Shown here piece by piece: positions 44,165 through 52,878 of a DNA stretch of 64,000 nt; positions within the stretch are counted from its first letter, which is position 1, and each line of letters begins with the position of its first letter. The stretch spans positions 124,001 to 188,000 of the forward strand of contig NZ_JXJP01000006.1 of the NCBI RefSeq assembly GCF_000826645.1, written 5' to 3'. Under the pieces are notes generated by a model. That model was not told where the DNA came from. It ran no database searches and saw nothing but the letters and a program-made list of their open reading frames with translations. Source of the DNA: Psychroserpens mesophilus. GTDB lineage: Bacteria; Bacteroidota; Bacteroidia; Flavobacteriales; Flavobacteriaceae. The position numbers were made by a program, and so were the translations under genes.

Positions 44165-44800
44165 ATGAGTGTTTTGGTCCATCAATTTAAAACGCTGCTC
44201 TTCCCATTTTTGATAATTTCTATTGTCGGACTCGTCATGTTAGGGACATTATTGAGCATTCATTTTTATGAAAATGTACCATTAGAAATTCTTACAAATG
44301 ATTTAGCAGTAATTGGAGAGCTTCCTATTTATGCAGGAATTCTATCCCAAACAGGTATTTTGTTATGGTCTGCGACTGCAGCAATTTGTGTGTATAGTAT
44401 TCAGTTTATTGAAACTATCGAGCATAAGAGTTTTATAAAAGCTTCAATTTATATCACATTGCTTCTTGGTTTAGACGATGCTTTTATGTTTCATGAAACC
44501 TTATTTCCGTCTTTGGGAATACATCAAAAAGTAGTGTTTCTGGCCTATGGTATCATGATGTTGGTATATCTATATAAATATTATAAACTTATTCTTACTA
44601 CAGACTTTATACTGTTTGTACTTGCTTTGGGATGGTTTGGAATTTCGATGCTTATCGATAATTTTATTCGAGATGTAACGCCTTACATTACTAAACTCTT
44701 AGAAGATGGTACTAAATTTATTGGAATCGTGACGTGGTTAGTATATTTTGCAAGAACTACAAAACAATTTCAACTACAGAAATCTTTAAAATCTGCCTGA
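44165..44800 (+). CDS. multi-pass membrane protein of unknown function
   Basis: The 211-residue product has about six membrane helices (near 12-36, 55-80, 97-113, 122-141, 151-170 and 185-202). The third helix ends in GLDDAFMFHETLF, with two Asp, one His and one Glu close together, which could be a metal or proton site; the fifth carries MLIDNFIRD. No family is recognised. It overlaps the 3' end of the convergent regulatory-domain gene by 15 bases. Confidence 0.65.
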   Translation: MSVLVHQFKTLLFPFLIISIVGLVMLGTLLSIHFYENVPLEILTNDLAVIGELPIYAGILSQTGILLWSATAAICVYSIQFIETIEHKSFIKASIYITLLLGLDDAFMFHETLFPSLGIHQKVVFLAYGIMMLVYLYKYYKLILTTDFILFVLALGWFGISMLIDNFIRDVTPYITKLLEDGTKFIGIVTWLVYFARTTKQFQLQKSLKSA

Positions 44801-45571
44801 TTTCGTACTGCTTCGACTTAGAACTTTGTATTCTTCGTAGCATTCACTAATCGCATCAAGGACTTGAAGATCGTTAGCCGTTTCAATAAAATCTTTAGAG
44901 TAATTACACTGATTTATAATTTCGTCTAAGTCATATTTATCGACTTGTAGCAAGACCAAAAGCATTTCTCGATCAAAGCGCGATGCTAGATTATTCCTAA
45001 TCTCATCATCTTGCTTCATTTTTTTGAGCTTACGCAATTCGTTGGGTTTTTTTCCAAAGATGTTGTGTAAGAAATCTGCTGGATTAAAAATAGCACCTAG
45101 CACTTTATTAACTGCATTAGGTCTTCGGTCTCCAGCTTCATAACCTTTGTTTGACAGGCCTGAAATACTATATCTGTAATTCGATTTTATAGGAACTTGT
45201 TTAATATCTACAGCTAAATAACCCGTTAATTTTAATTGATTCACGACAACTTCCTCTAAAGCCAAAGCCAATTCAGTCATGCCTATTTTGGTTTTCCCAA
45301 ATTTAAGCCAATCGTTAGTCACTCTTACTTTTATCGATTTATAACCTAAATACGAGAAATGTAGCGTATCATTGACATTCGCCTTAATTTCAAATTCACC
45401 ATCGTCGTTAGATGAGGTACCTATGACTTGATTCAAATTCACAATATTTACACGATCTATGGGTAAATCTGTTGAGACATCAATAACGGTTCCCATTACA
45501 GATGTTGGATCTTGAGCATAACAAATTACAGTTGTAAAAAAAAGGAAAGCAAATGCTTGTAGGTGTCTCAT
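44786..45571 (-). CDS. exported protein with carboxypeptidase-like regulatory domain
   Basis: The 261-residue product has a signal peptide (cut near ICYAQD) and a CarboxypepD_reg-like beta-sandwich of about 80 residues (VMGTVIDVSTDLPIDRVNIVN ... FSYLGYKSIKV), like the N-terminal domain of TonB-dependent receptors. A helical C-terminal part of about 150 residues (KKPNELRKLKKMKQDDEIRNNL) follows, with no barrel. It is thus a stand-alone domain protein, probably at the outer membrane or periplasm. It is convergent with the membrane gene at 44165 with a 15-base overlap. Confidence 0.85.
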   Translation of the reverse strand: MRHLQAFAFLFFTTVICYAQDPTSVMGTVIDVSTDLPIDRVNIVNLNQVIGTSSNDDGEFEIKANVNDTLHFSYLGYKSIKVRVTNDWLKFGKTKIGMTELALALEEVVVNQLKLTGYLAVDIKQVPIKSNYRYSISGLSNKGYEAGDRRPNAVNKVLGAIFNPADFLHNIFGKKPNELRKLKKMKQDDEIRNNLASRFDREMLLVLLQVDKYDLDEIINQCNYSKDFIETANDLQVLDAISECYEEYKVLSRSSTKSGRF

Positions 45572-45660
45572 GTATTAAAATTACGATATAAAAGTAGTAA
45601 ACAATATTAAAAAACGGTATTTATGCCTCATAATTTGACTTAATATTAACAAGAAGGTTT

Positions 45661-45694
45661 AAAAAAACCTCGCAACACAATTGTTACGAGGTTT
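45661..45694 (-). terminator. intrinsic terminator after the DEAD-box helicase
   Basis: On the minus strand a 13-bp stem from AAACCTCGTAACA to TGTTGCGAGGTTT (one U-G pair) with a 4-base loop, followed by T residues. It begins 6 bases past the stop codon at 45701. Confidence 0.92.
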
Positions 45695-45700
45695 ATATAT

Positions 45701-47581
45701 TTAATCTCTACGTCTTGAACGTCTTGGTCTGTCAGAGACCGAACTACTTTCTGATCGTCTAGGAGGTCTTGAGTCTCCTCCAGAACTTCGTCGGTCACTT
45801 CTGTTTCCAGAACCAGAATCACTTCGTCTTCCTGATGAACGTCTATCACTTCTGTTTCCAGAACCAGAATCACTTCGTCTTCCCGATGAGCGTCTTTCAC
45901 CTCTTGGTTTACTATCATTGCGTTTTCGGTTTCCACCATCTCGACGTCCACCACGACTTCTTCCACCTTTATCTTCACTAACTTCAACATTAACAAATCG
46001 TCCGTCATGCTTGTAATCTGTAAAAAAGGCAAGTACCTTTTCCTGTAACTCTTTTTCAGTATTAAAAAATGAAAAACTATCTTTAACATCGACTTTAAAC
46101 ACATCGTCACGACCTAACTCTAAAACTTCTTTTAAGAAATCTTTCAGTTTCATCCAGTCATAACCATCTTTTCGTCCTACATTAATAAAGTATCGTGTTT
46201 CGTTTTTGCTTCCACCATAATCTCGTCCGCTTTCGCGTTCGCTTCCACGAGAGGAATCACTAACGTTAAGGTCTTTCGATTTTTGATAGTAATTAAAGAA
46301 ACGTGTAAATTCAACAGAAAAGAATTTTTTTATCAATTCATCCTTATCAGTATCAGCAAATAAGTTGTTAATACTATCAAGATATTTATCAATTTCATGA
46401 TTTACCTCAGTATTATGGATTTTATTTGCGAGTGACATTAGCTGCACTTCGCAGATTTCCATACCATCAGGAATTTCTTTTTTCTCAAATTCTTTCTTAA
46501 TGATGCGTTCGATACTTTTAATTTTACGAACCTCACTTTTAGAAACAATTACCATCGAAACACCTGTTTTTCCTGCACGACCAGTACGACCAGAACGATG
46601 CGTATAGGTTTCAATTTCATCTGGTAACTGGTAATTAATAACGTGTGTAATATCGTCAACATCAATACCACGAGCCGCAACATCTGTCGCAACTAGCATT
46701 TGTATTTGTTTGTTTCTAAACGATTTCATCACCAAATCACGTTGGTTCTGACTTAAATCACCATGTAAAGCGCCTGCACTATAACCATCTTCGATTAAGT
46801 TTTCAGCAACTTTTTGAGTGTCGCGTTTGGTTCGACAGAAAATCACAGAAAAGATATCTGGATTAGCATCGGATAAACGTTTTAAAGCCTGGTAACGATC
46901 TCTAGCATTTACCAGATAGTATTCGTGAGAAACTTGATTTGTACTTTCATTTTTATTTCCTACTGTAATTTCAATAGGACTATGCATGAATTTTTTTGCA
47001 ATATTAGAGACCTCTTTTGGCATCGTTGCAGAAAACAACCATGTGTTTTTATCTTTTGGTGTATGCGATAAGATATCTGTAATATCTTCATAAAAACCCA
47101 TGTTTAACATTTCATCGGCTTCATCTAAAACAGAAAATTCAATTTTAGAAATATCAACCATATTTCTGCTAATCATATCTTTCATACGACCAGGAGTAGC
47201 CACAATAATTTGTGCGCCACGTTTTACAGATCTAGCTTGGTCTGTGATACTTGCTCCACCATAAATGGCAGTCACATTAAGTCCTTTGCAATACTTTCCA
47301 TAGAGTTTTAGTTCGTTGGTAATTTGCAAACACAACTCACGAGTAGGAGAGAGAATCAATCCTTGTGTGGTGCGACTATCAATATTTATTTTTTGTAGCA
47401 TTGGAAACCCAAATGCTGCAGTTTTACCTGTTCCTGTTTGCGCCAAGGCAACCAAATCGGTATCTTTTTCTAATAAAATTGGAATTGCTTTTGCTTGTAC
47501 ATCACTAGGCGTTTCAAATCCTAAATCGTTAATAGCAGCTAATAGGTCTTCATTGAGACCGAGTTCTTTGAATGTGTTCAT
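45701..47581 (-). CDS. DEAD-box RNA helicase with DbpA-like domain and basic repeat tail
   Basis: The start is set at the Met giving MNTFKELGLN, the normal helicase start; the longer frame adds only leader. The 626-residue product has AQTGTGKT (Walker A), TPGRM (Ib), LDEADEML (DEAD box), FSATMP (III), TDVAARGIDV and the HRSGRTGRAG motif. After the core is a DbpA-like RNA-binding domain (RYFINVGRKDGYDWMKLKDF), then an Arg/Ser/Gly tail. It probably acts in ribosome assembly or cold adaptation. The leader is long and structured (see 47582-47975). Confidence 0.93.
   Translation of the reverse strand: MNTFKELGLNEDLLAAINDLGFETPSDVQAKAIPILLEKDTDLVALAQTGTGKTAAFGFPMLQKINIDSRTTQGLILSPTRELCLQITNELKLYGKYCKGLNVTAIYGGASITDQARSVKRGAQIIVATPGRMKDMISRNMVDISKIEFSVLDEADEMLNMGFYEDITDILSHTPKDKNTWLFSATMPKEVSNIAKKFMHSPIEITVGNKNESTNQVSHEYYLVNARDRYQALKRLSDANPDIFSVIFCRTKRDTQKVAENLIEDGYSAGALHGDLSQNQRDLVMKSFRNKQIQMLVATDVAARGIDVDDITHVINYQLPDEIETYTHRSGRTGRAGKTGVSMVIVSKSEVRKIKSIERIIKKEFEKKEIPDGMEICEVQLMSLANKIHNTEVNHEIDKYLDSINNLFADTDKDELIKKFFSVEFTRFFNYYQKSKDLNVSDSSRGSERESGRDYGGSKNETRYFINVGRKDGYDWMKLKDFLKEVLELGRDDVFKVDVKDSFSFFNTEKELQEKVLAFFTDYKHDGRFVNVEVSEDKGGRSRGGRRDGGNRKRNDSKPRGERRSSGRRSDSGSGNRSDRRSSGRRSDSGSGNRSDRRSSGGDSRPPRRSESSSVSDRPRRSRRRD
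45791..45892 (-). repeat. 51-bp tandem repeat coding the Arg/Ser/Gly tail
   Basis: Two near-identical 51-base copies encode the 17-residue unit RRSSGRRSDSGSGNRSD twice, in frame. The period can be read directly from the 51-base offset of TCACTTCTGTTTCCAG between 45795 and 45846. Copy number changes would lengthen or shorten the tail without a frameshift. Confidence 0.93.
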
Positions 47582-47975
47582 TCGTTTGTTTTGTATTCGA
47601 TTATGTTCTTTGGTGTTACAAAAGAAGCGAATCGACATACTAAACACTTAAACTTCTAGGTAACACATCCTCACTCTGAGGAATTTACAAAATCCTAACT
47701 ACGGATTTTTTCAAGGTGCAAAGATAGACTATTATTTGGATATTCAATATTCTGGTGTACTTACATTTGTCATCACCTTCAAACGACATTTCTTTAAGTA
47801 GTTTATTCAACATTACCATGTACTGTTTTTTTTACTAATTCTCTCGTGAAAATATGATGTAAAATGATCAATATCATTGTAAGATTTTGGCTTTTCCCTT
47901 AACTTTTCAATAGTTAAAAGGTGAGAAAAATTTACTCAATGTTGAGTATTTACTAATATATAAAACTTAATAATT
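47582..47975 (-). other. non-coding region: structured leader of the DEAD-box gene
   Basis: No gene is supported here. On the minus strand, the expected leader (about 47712-47582, 130 bases) holds two hairpins: TCCTCA-GAG-TGAGGA (47682-47668) and AAAATCC-x7-GGATTTT (47709-47689), the second right at the predicted transcript start. The rest toward 47975 is AT-rich and holds the start region of the lipoprotein gene at 47976, including a plus-strand TACATTTG (47762-47769), a -7 match, about 200 bases before that gene. Leader roles are inferred only. Confidence 0.6.
47719..47747 (-). promoter_or_regulatory. promoter TTG-N18-TATCTTTG for the DEAD-box gene
   Basis: On the minus strand TTG (47747-47745) and TATCTTTG (47726-47719) fit the Bacteroidota boxes. 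Transcription would start near 47712, leaving a leader of about 130 bases before the start codon at 47581. Confidence 0.6.
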
Positions 47976-48959
47976 ATGAAAACTACTAAATTTATTACAA
48001 GCGTTTTTTCTATTCTCATTATGTTTTGTTTTGCCCTAATGTTTACAGGGTGTAATAATGATGACGATGGAAATATTGATAATCCTGCAACCATAACGTA
48101 TCGAGTTGCAGAAAAAGTTAGCACTGAAATTTCAGGTTCAAATATGTATGAAGATAAATCTCTTTATAATTATCTTGATAAACGTCTCATAGAAATTATT
48201 GAACTTGATAAGGAAAACGGTACTTGGGTAGAAGACAGAAAAACAGAATTTGATTATGAAGGTGACTGGGTGTATTCTACGCGCTTTTACAAAGATGGAG
48301 ATGATTGGGTTGAGCAAGAAATGCAGTCATCACAGGAAATAAAAATTGTAAACGGGAAAGTTGTAGAAATCAAATATACCTACATGAATTTTGTTTCCAG
48401 ACAAGTTTTTACCTATAGTGGCTCTAAATTAATCAAAGTTGAGAGTTATGATAATGGAGAATTACATTATAAATATGTCTGTACCTATAATGGCGAAAAC
48501 CTACAGGAAATTATTGAATACAGTTATTATGAAGGTGTCGAAGAGTTAGATTATAAATATGAATTTTCATATACCAATGGTAATTTAACAGAGTTATTGG
48601 AGTTCTACTACAACAATGATATTTGGGAAATTTCTGATAAAACTGTTTATCATTATTCTGGAAATAAAGTCATTCAAATTGACGATTATGACTACTATAA
48701 TAATAGTTGGCAATTGGACGATAGCATATATTACAGCTATAATACACAAGGACTTTTAGAATCTATTTCGGAGAGTGGTGATGGTTGGACTTGGGAAGAA
48801 ATTTACACCTATGAAGTTGGTGTAGGAAACTATAAGTTAATTGATGAAGATGGAAGTTATTACGAGATCTTTAATTATCCAACAACCCAAAGAATGAGTG
48901 AAACTCCTGTAAGTACAGATGACAGAAAGTTCAAATTGAAACAGTTTCTATTGCGTTAG
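47976..48959 (+). CDS. surface lipoprotein with repeated beta-strand motifs
   Basis: The 327-residue product has a lipobox at Cys26 followed by NNDDDG, the surface-export pattern. The mature part is a string of short strands with Tyr-x-Tyr and L-x-E-I turns (YKYVCTYNGENLQEIIEYSYY, YKYEFSYTNGNLTELLEFYY, HYSGNKVIQIDDYDYY), resembling YD/RHS-like repeats but shorter. No catalytic motif. It is convergent with a second lipoprotein of similar design, sharing the bidirectional terminator 49023-49054. Confidence 0.8.
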   Translation: MKTTKFITSVFSILIMFCFALMFTGCNNDDDGNIDNPATITYRVAEKVSTEISGSNMYEDKSLYNYLDKRLIEIIELDKENGTWVEDRKTEFDYEGDWVYSTRFYKDGDDWVEQEMQSSQEIKIVNGKVVEIKYTYMNFVSRQVFTYSGSKLIKVESYDNGELHYKYVCTYNGENLQEIIEYSYYEGVEELDYKYEFSYTNGNLTELLEFYYNNDIWEISDKTVYHYSGNKVIQIDDYDYYNNSWQLDDSIYYSYNTQGLLESISESGDGWTWEEIYTYEVGVGNYKLIDEDGSYYEIFNYPTTQRMSETPVSTDDRKFKLKQFLLR

Positions 48960-49022
48960 AATGCAACACACAGCATACAGTGTTTTTCTCAAATGTTACT
49001 AATTCGTGAACTTTTGTATATA

Positions 49023-49054
49023 AAAAAGACCTTACTCAAAAGTAAGGTCTTTTT
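49023..49054. terminator. bidirectional intrinsic terminator
   Basis: A 14-bp perfect stem AAAAAGACCTTACT / AGTAAGGTCTTTTT with loop CAAA, between two convergent lipoprotein genes. It has T-runs for both directions. Confidence 0.93.
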
Positions 49055-49128
49055 AGTTGTTGAATTATTTAGTAGTAATTATCGAACGACCTTGTTGTGA
49101 TGAGCTCCACTTTTATATCTCAGAACAG

Positions 49129-49974
49129 TCAGTTGTAAAAATAATCAATTTTAAAAACGAGATGATTGTTCTCATCTATTGTCACTCTACTGGTTGGATA
49201 ACCATTAGTATAAGTCCATTCGAAGGTGTGCGAAAATAAACTGTTTGCTACTGATAGGTGATATTTTGGAACAATTGCAATATCACTAAATACAGCGCTT
49301 CCAATATTGTTTTCATATAGCACGTAATTGTTTTTATAGTCTCCAAACATAAAATTTCTAAAAAATTGGAAATTATTAGGAGGAAGTAGATTCTGATCGT
49401 AAGTGTAAGTTGATAAAGGTATTGCTGATGAATTGAGTGACATTACATTATAATCTTCATCATATTGAATTTCAATAGTTTCATTAGAATTAACCTCTTT
49501 GTAAATAATTCCATCATTATTAAGCTGAAAAATTTTTGTGGTTATTTCTCCATTGTCATTGTTTTCACTAGTTATAAATTGATCTTCATATGTGAAAGAA
49601 GTCGTGCTTGTGTAGGTATTAGTTATCTCAGTTGTTTGACTTATTCTACCTAAACCATCATAATCTATAAGAAATTCTTCAATTTGATTTGACGCAGAAC
49701 TACTAACTTTTCTAAGAACTAATCTGTCATTTTCATAAAAGAAGTTGATGTAAATCCATGTATCATTTGAAATACTGTAAATGGAATCAACTATTGGCCT
49801 GTTATTTACATAGGTTTTACTGTTGATGATTTCTGGTTCACCAAGCACAAAAGAGGTTGAAATAATTTTAGATACTAAGTGTTGTTGTGAGACATCATTT
49901 ACAATAGAGGGAGAATCGTCTGTGTTACAAGAATAACAAGTAATGATAAAGAAAACCAGTAAAATTTTTTTCAT
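49129..49974 (-). CDS. lipoprotein with repeated beta-strand motifs
   Basis: The 281-residue product has a lipobox at Cys16 followed by NTDDSPS, a likely surface-export pattern. Like the gene at 47976 it has Tyr-rich strands (FLIDYDGLGRISQTTEI, SFTYEDQF, IEIQYDEDYNVMSLN, YTYDQNLLPPNNF) of YD/RHS-like character. No enzyme motif. The two lipoproteins face each other across a bidirectional terminator; a distant common origin is possible but not shown. Confidence 0.75.
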   Translation of the reverse strand: MKKILLVFFIITCYSCNTDDSPSIVNDVSQQHLVSKIISTSFVLGEPEIINSKTYVNNRPIVDSIYSISNDTWIYINFFYENDRLVLRKVSSSASNQIEEFLIDYDGLGRISQTTEITNTYTSTTSFTYEDQFITSENNDNGEITTKIFQLNNDGIIYKEVNSNETIEIQYDEDYNVMSLNSSAIPLSTYTYDQNLLPPNNFQFFRNFMFGDYKNNYVLYENNIGSAVFSDIAIVPKYHLSVANSLFSHTFEWTYTNGYPTSRVTIDENNHLVFKIDYFYN

Positions 49975-50018
49975 ACAATAAATATTTATGTCTAAAACTA
50001 AACTAAAAAATTAAAGAA

Positions 50019-50600
50019 TCATCTTGATGTAATCATTAGAAAATCAATCAGCTTTTGAATGGCTTTGCCACGATGTCCAATCTTGTTTTTCTCTTCTAAA
50101 GACATTTCTGCGAATGTTTTATCATAACCTTCGGCTTTAAAAATTGGATCATAGCCAAAGCCACCTTGTCCATGCTTGGTTTGGGTGATTTCGCCTTTAC
50201 AAATCCCAGTAAAAGTTTCTAATTCACCATGGAGATGCAGTGCGATAACTGTTTTAAACTGGGCAATTCTATGAGCTTTTTCTTCAAGATTACGTAGTAA
50301 TTGATTCATATTATCATTCGCATCGCGTTGTTCGCCAGCATAACGCGCACTATAAACACCTGGTTCATTGTTTAATGCTTTAATTTCTAAGCCAGTGTCA
50401 TCTGCAAAGCAATCAAACCCATAATGTTCTTTTATATATTCAGCTTTCTGAATGGCATTTCCTTCAATTGTTAATTGGGTTTCCGGAAGGTCTTCAAAAC
50501 AACCAATATCTTTTAGGCTTAAGAGTTTGATGTGCTTTGGAATTAGGGATTGTACCTCTTTAAGTTTGTTGAGGTTATTTGTGGCGAAAACGAGTTGCAT
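50019..50600 (-). CDS. rdgB: non-canonical purine NTP pyrophosphatase (RdgB/HAM1)
   Basis: Removes dITP, ITP and XTP by hydrolysis to the monophosphate, keeping them out of DNA and RNA. The 193-residue product has the N-terminal VFATNNLNKLKEV (SHR-like nucleotide motif), FADDTGLEIKALNNEPGVYSARYAG, GYDPIF, FAEMSLEEKNKIGHRGKA and a catalytic Asp in the DDTG box. Normal length. TATCTTTG (minus, 50628-50621) is a perfect -7 element about 21 bases before the start. Confidence 0.96.
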   Translation of the reverse strand: MQLVFATNNLNKLKEVQSLIPKHIKLLSLKDIGCFEDLPETQLTIEGNAIQKAEYIKEHYGFDCFADDTGLEIKALNNEPGVYSARYAGEQRDANDNMNQLLRNLEEKAHRIAQFKTVIALHLHGELETFTGICKGEITQTKHGQGGFGYDPIFKAEGYDKTFAEMSLEEKNKIGHRGKAIQKLIDFLMITSR

Positions 50601-50707
50601 GATCTTTAAATTTGTGCTATCAAAGATACTTTAATGCATTCATTTTTTTGTTATTCTTTTACTCAAAAACTTTAGCTATCTTTAGTTTCTACTAACTACA
50701 AACAAGA

Positions 50708-52348
50708 ATGCAAGAATTTAAATCACCTCTTGAAGCCTTTCTTTATTGGGAAGCAGAATCACTAAACCAGATTTTTTTAAATCAGCCAGTTAGTGGAAAT
50801 AAACTCACATTTACGTTCAAAGAGGCTGGACTAGAAGCTCGTAAGATAGCTGCTTATCTCAAATCTTTAAATCTTCCTGACCGAAGTCATATTGCTCTGT
50901 TTTCAAAAAATTGTGCCCATTGGGTTATGGCAGATTTGGCTATTATGATGGCTGGTTTTGTTTCAATTCCCATATATCCTACATTGAATAGTACAACAAT
51001 GCACCAGATTTTGAATCACAGTGATACCAAAGCTATTATAGTTGGTAAATTAGATGATTATAAGTCTCAAAAAGAAGGCATACCAGATATTCCGAGAATT
51101 AGTATTGGACTTTTTGGAGTTTTTGATGGAATTGTATGGGAAGATATTATTGAAAACACAAAACCGTTAATTGAGGTGCAACAAACAGATTCAAACGCAC
51201 TTCATACTATTATTTACACTTCTGGAACTACAGGAACACCCAAAGGTGTGATGCATTCTGGTAGTAATTTTATGGAATCGTCGTCTACTTTAGTTCGTGA
51301 ATTTACCTTAGATAACAAACCAAAGTTATTTTCTTATTTGCCTTTAGCTCATGTGGCAGAACGATTGCTTATAAATGCAGGAATGGTATTGGGAGGATCT
51401 ATTACGTTTGCCGAATCTCTTGATACTTTTGCTAAAGATTTAGAAGCCGTTCAGCCAAATTTGTTTTTTGCTGTACCAAGAATATGGACGAAGTTCAGGG
51501 AAAAAATTCTAGAGTCTATTCCACAGAAAAACCTTAATGTTTTATTGAAAATTCCATTTATTAATAAATTAATTATCAATAAATTAAAGCAAAAATTAGG
51601 ACTTAAAGAGGCTGTTTTTATTGCTTCAGCTGCAGCACCAATTGCTTCAGAAATTGTACAATGGTACCTGAAGCTGGATATCACAATCTATCAAGGTTAT
51701 GGAATGACAGAAGATTGTTGTGTGTCTCATTTTAATAAACCTGGTGCTAGTAAAATAGGTTCAGTGGGTAAAACCTTTGATAATGTAAGAGCTAAATTGT
51801 CTCCTGAAGGTGAAATTTGTATTAAAAATAAATGTTTAATGATGGGCTATTATAAAGCTCCGGAGTTAACAGCTCAAGTTTTTGATGATGAAGGCTATCT
51901 GAAAACTGGTGATATGGGAGAATTTGATCACGACGGATTTTTAAGCATTGTTGGCCGTGTTAAAGATCAGTTTAAAACCGATAAGGGCAAATATATCTCT
52001 CCATCGCATATTGAGTTATTGATGGCAGGCAATACAGACATTGAACAAATATGTATTGTGGGAATTGGAATTCCGCAGCCTATCGCTTTAATAACCTTAT
52101 CTGAACTTGGTAGGGCAAAGTCAAGTCAAGATTTAATTCGGTCACTTCAAACAAGTATGTCAGCTATTAATCCGTCTCTTGAAAAACATGAACGTCTAGA
52201 AAAAGTAGTGATTATGAAAGAGGATTGGAACGTTGCTAACGGATTGACAACACCGAGTATGAAAGTTAAGCGCAACAGTATCGAGAAAATTCATCAGGAG
52301 TTCTATTCAACTTGGTTTGATATGTCGGAAATTGTAATCTTTGAATAG
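50708..52348 (+). CDS. AMP-binding (long-chain acyl-CoA ligase type) enzyme
   Basis: The 546-residue product adenylates a fatty acid and joins it to CoA. AMP-binding motif IIYTSGTTGTPKGVMHSG, the YQGYGMTEDCCVS motif, KTGDMGEFDHDG and the lid region VGRVKDQFKTDKGKYISP are present; the C-terminal catalytic Lys may be in TTPSMKVKRNSIE. The protein is short for FadD (about 560-650), and FadD-specific linker parts are reduced. Soluble, no signal peptide. Monocistronic as far as can be seen. Confidence 0.92.
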   Translation: MQEFKSPLEAFLYWEAESLNQIFLNQPVSGNKLTFTFKEAGLEARKIAAYLKSLNLPDRSHIALFSKNCAHWVMADLAIMMAGFVSIPIYPTLNSTTMHQILNHSDTKAIIVGKLDDYKSQKEGIPDIPRISIGLFGVFDGIVWEDIIENTKPLIEVQQTDSNALHTIIYTSGTTGTPKGVMHSGSNFMESSSTLVREFTLDNKPKLFSYLPLAHVAERLLINAGMVLGGSITFAESLDTFAKDLEAVQPNLFFAVPRIWTKFREKILESIPQKNLNVLLKIPFINKLIINKLKQKLGLKEAVFIASAAAPIASEIVQWYLKLDITIYQGYGMTEDCCVSHFNKPGASKIGSVGKTFDNVRAKLSPEGEICIKNKCLMMGYYKAPELTAQVFDDEGYLKTGDMGEFDHDGFLSIVGRVKDQFKTDKGKYISPSHIELLMAGNTDIEQICIVGIGIPQPIALITLSELGRAKSSQDLIRSLQTSMSAINPSLEKHERLEKVVIMKEDWNVANGLTTPSMKVKRNSIEKIHQEFYSTWFDMSEIVIFE

Positions 52349-52455
52349 ATGTATAGAATGTCAAATTTACCAATACTTTATGATTTTTGTCATTCAAAAA
52401 TACTTTTCAATTTCGTAAATTTAGATATTAAAATTAATTAAAAACAAGATCGATT

Positions 52456-52755
52456 ATGAATGTAAATATCAGATATGTCAATGTTGACGTGAGCGAAACT
52501 TTAAACACATTTACAGAAGAAAAACTAGCAAAATTATTCAATAGATATGAATTTTTAATAGGAGCAGCGGTTAGATTCAAACAAGACGACAATAGTCACA
52601 CGAAGGGTAAAATCTGTGACATAGAATTAAGTTTACCTGGCCCTCGAATATTCGCAACTTCTGATGAAGCACAGTATGAAGTCGCTGTAAGAGAAACTAT
52701 TAAAGATTTAGAAAAGCAATTAAAAAAACGAAAAGAAGTGTTTAATACACATTAA
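52456..52755 (+). CDS. ribosome hibernation-promoting factor / RaiA (short)
   Basis: The 99-residue product is the single HPF/RaiA domain (DVSETLNTFTEEKLAKLFNRYEFL ... DIELSLPGPRIFATSDEAQYEVAVRETIKDLEKQLKKRKE). It binds the 30S subunit and blocks translation in stationary phase. It lacks the long-HPF C-terminal dimerisation domain, so this is the short form. It has a strong terminator (52776-52817). Confidence 0.95.
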   Translation: MNVNIRYVNVDVSETLNTFTEEKLAKLFNRYEFLIGAAVRFKQDDNSHTKGKICDIELSLPGPRIFATSDEAQYEVAVRETIKDLEKQLKKRKEVFNTH

Positions 52756-52775
52756 TTCTTTAAATTTTATACGTT

Positions 52776-52817
52776 AAGGCCTTGTGTAATTCGAAAGAAT
52801 TTCATGAGGCTTTTTTT
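52776..52817 (+). terminator. intrinsic terminator after HPF
   Basis: A 17-bp imperfect stem (AAGGCCTTGTGTAATTC / GAATTTCATGAGGCTTT; one U-U mismatch and three G-U pairs) with a stable GAAA tetraloop, then T residues. It lies 20 bases past the stop codon. Confidence 0.92.
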
Positions 52818-52878
52818 CTATATGAAGTATTTATAGTTTAGGAATGATATATTTGTAACGACTTAAATTTTATTTCAA

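Noticed and set aside
45646-46110. Minus-strand frame of 154 codons overlapping the helicase 3' end
   Set aside because: It is another frame of the helicase tail repeat; the repeated D/E/V composition comes from the same 51-base unit.
47689-47710. Plus-strand terminator
   Set aside because: A stem and T-run exist on the plus strand, but no plus-strand gene ends upstream; it fits better as leader structure of the minus-strand helicase gene.
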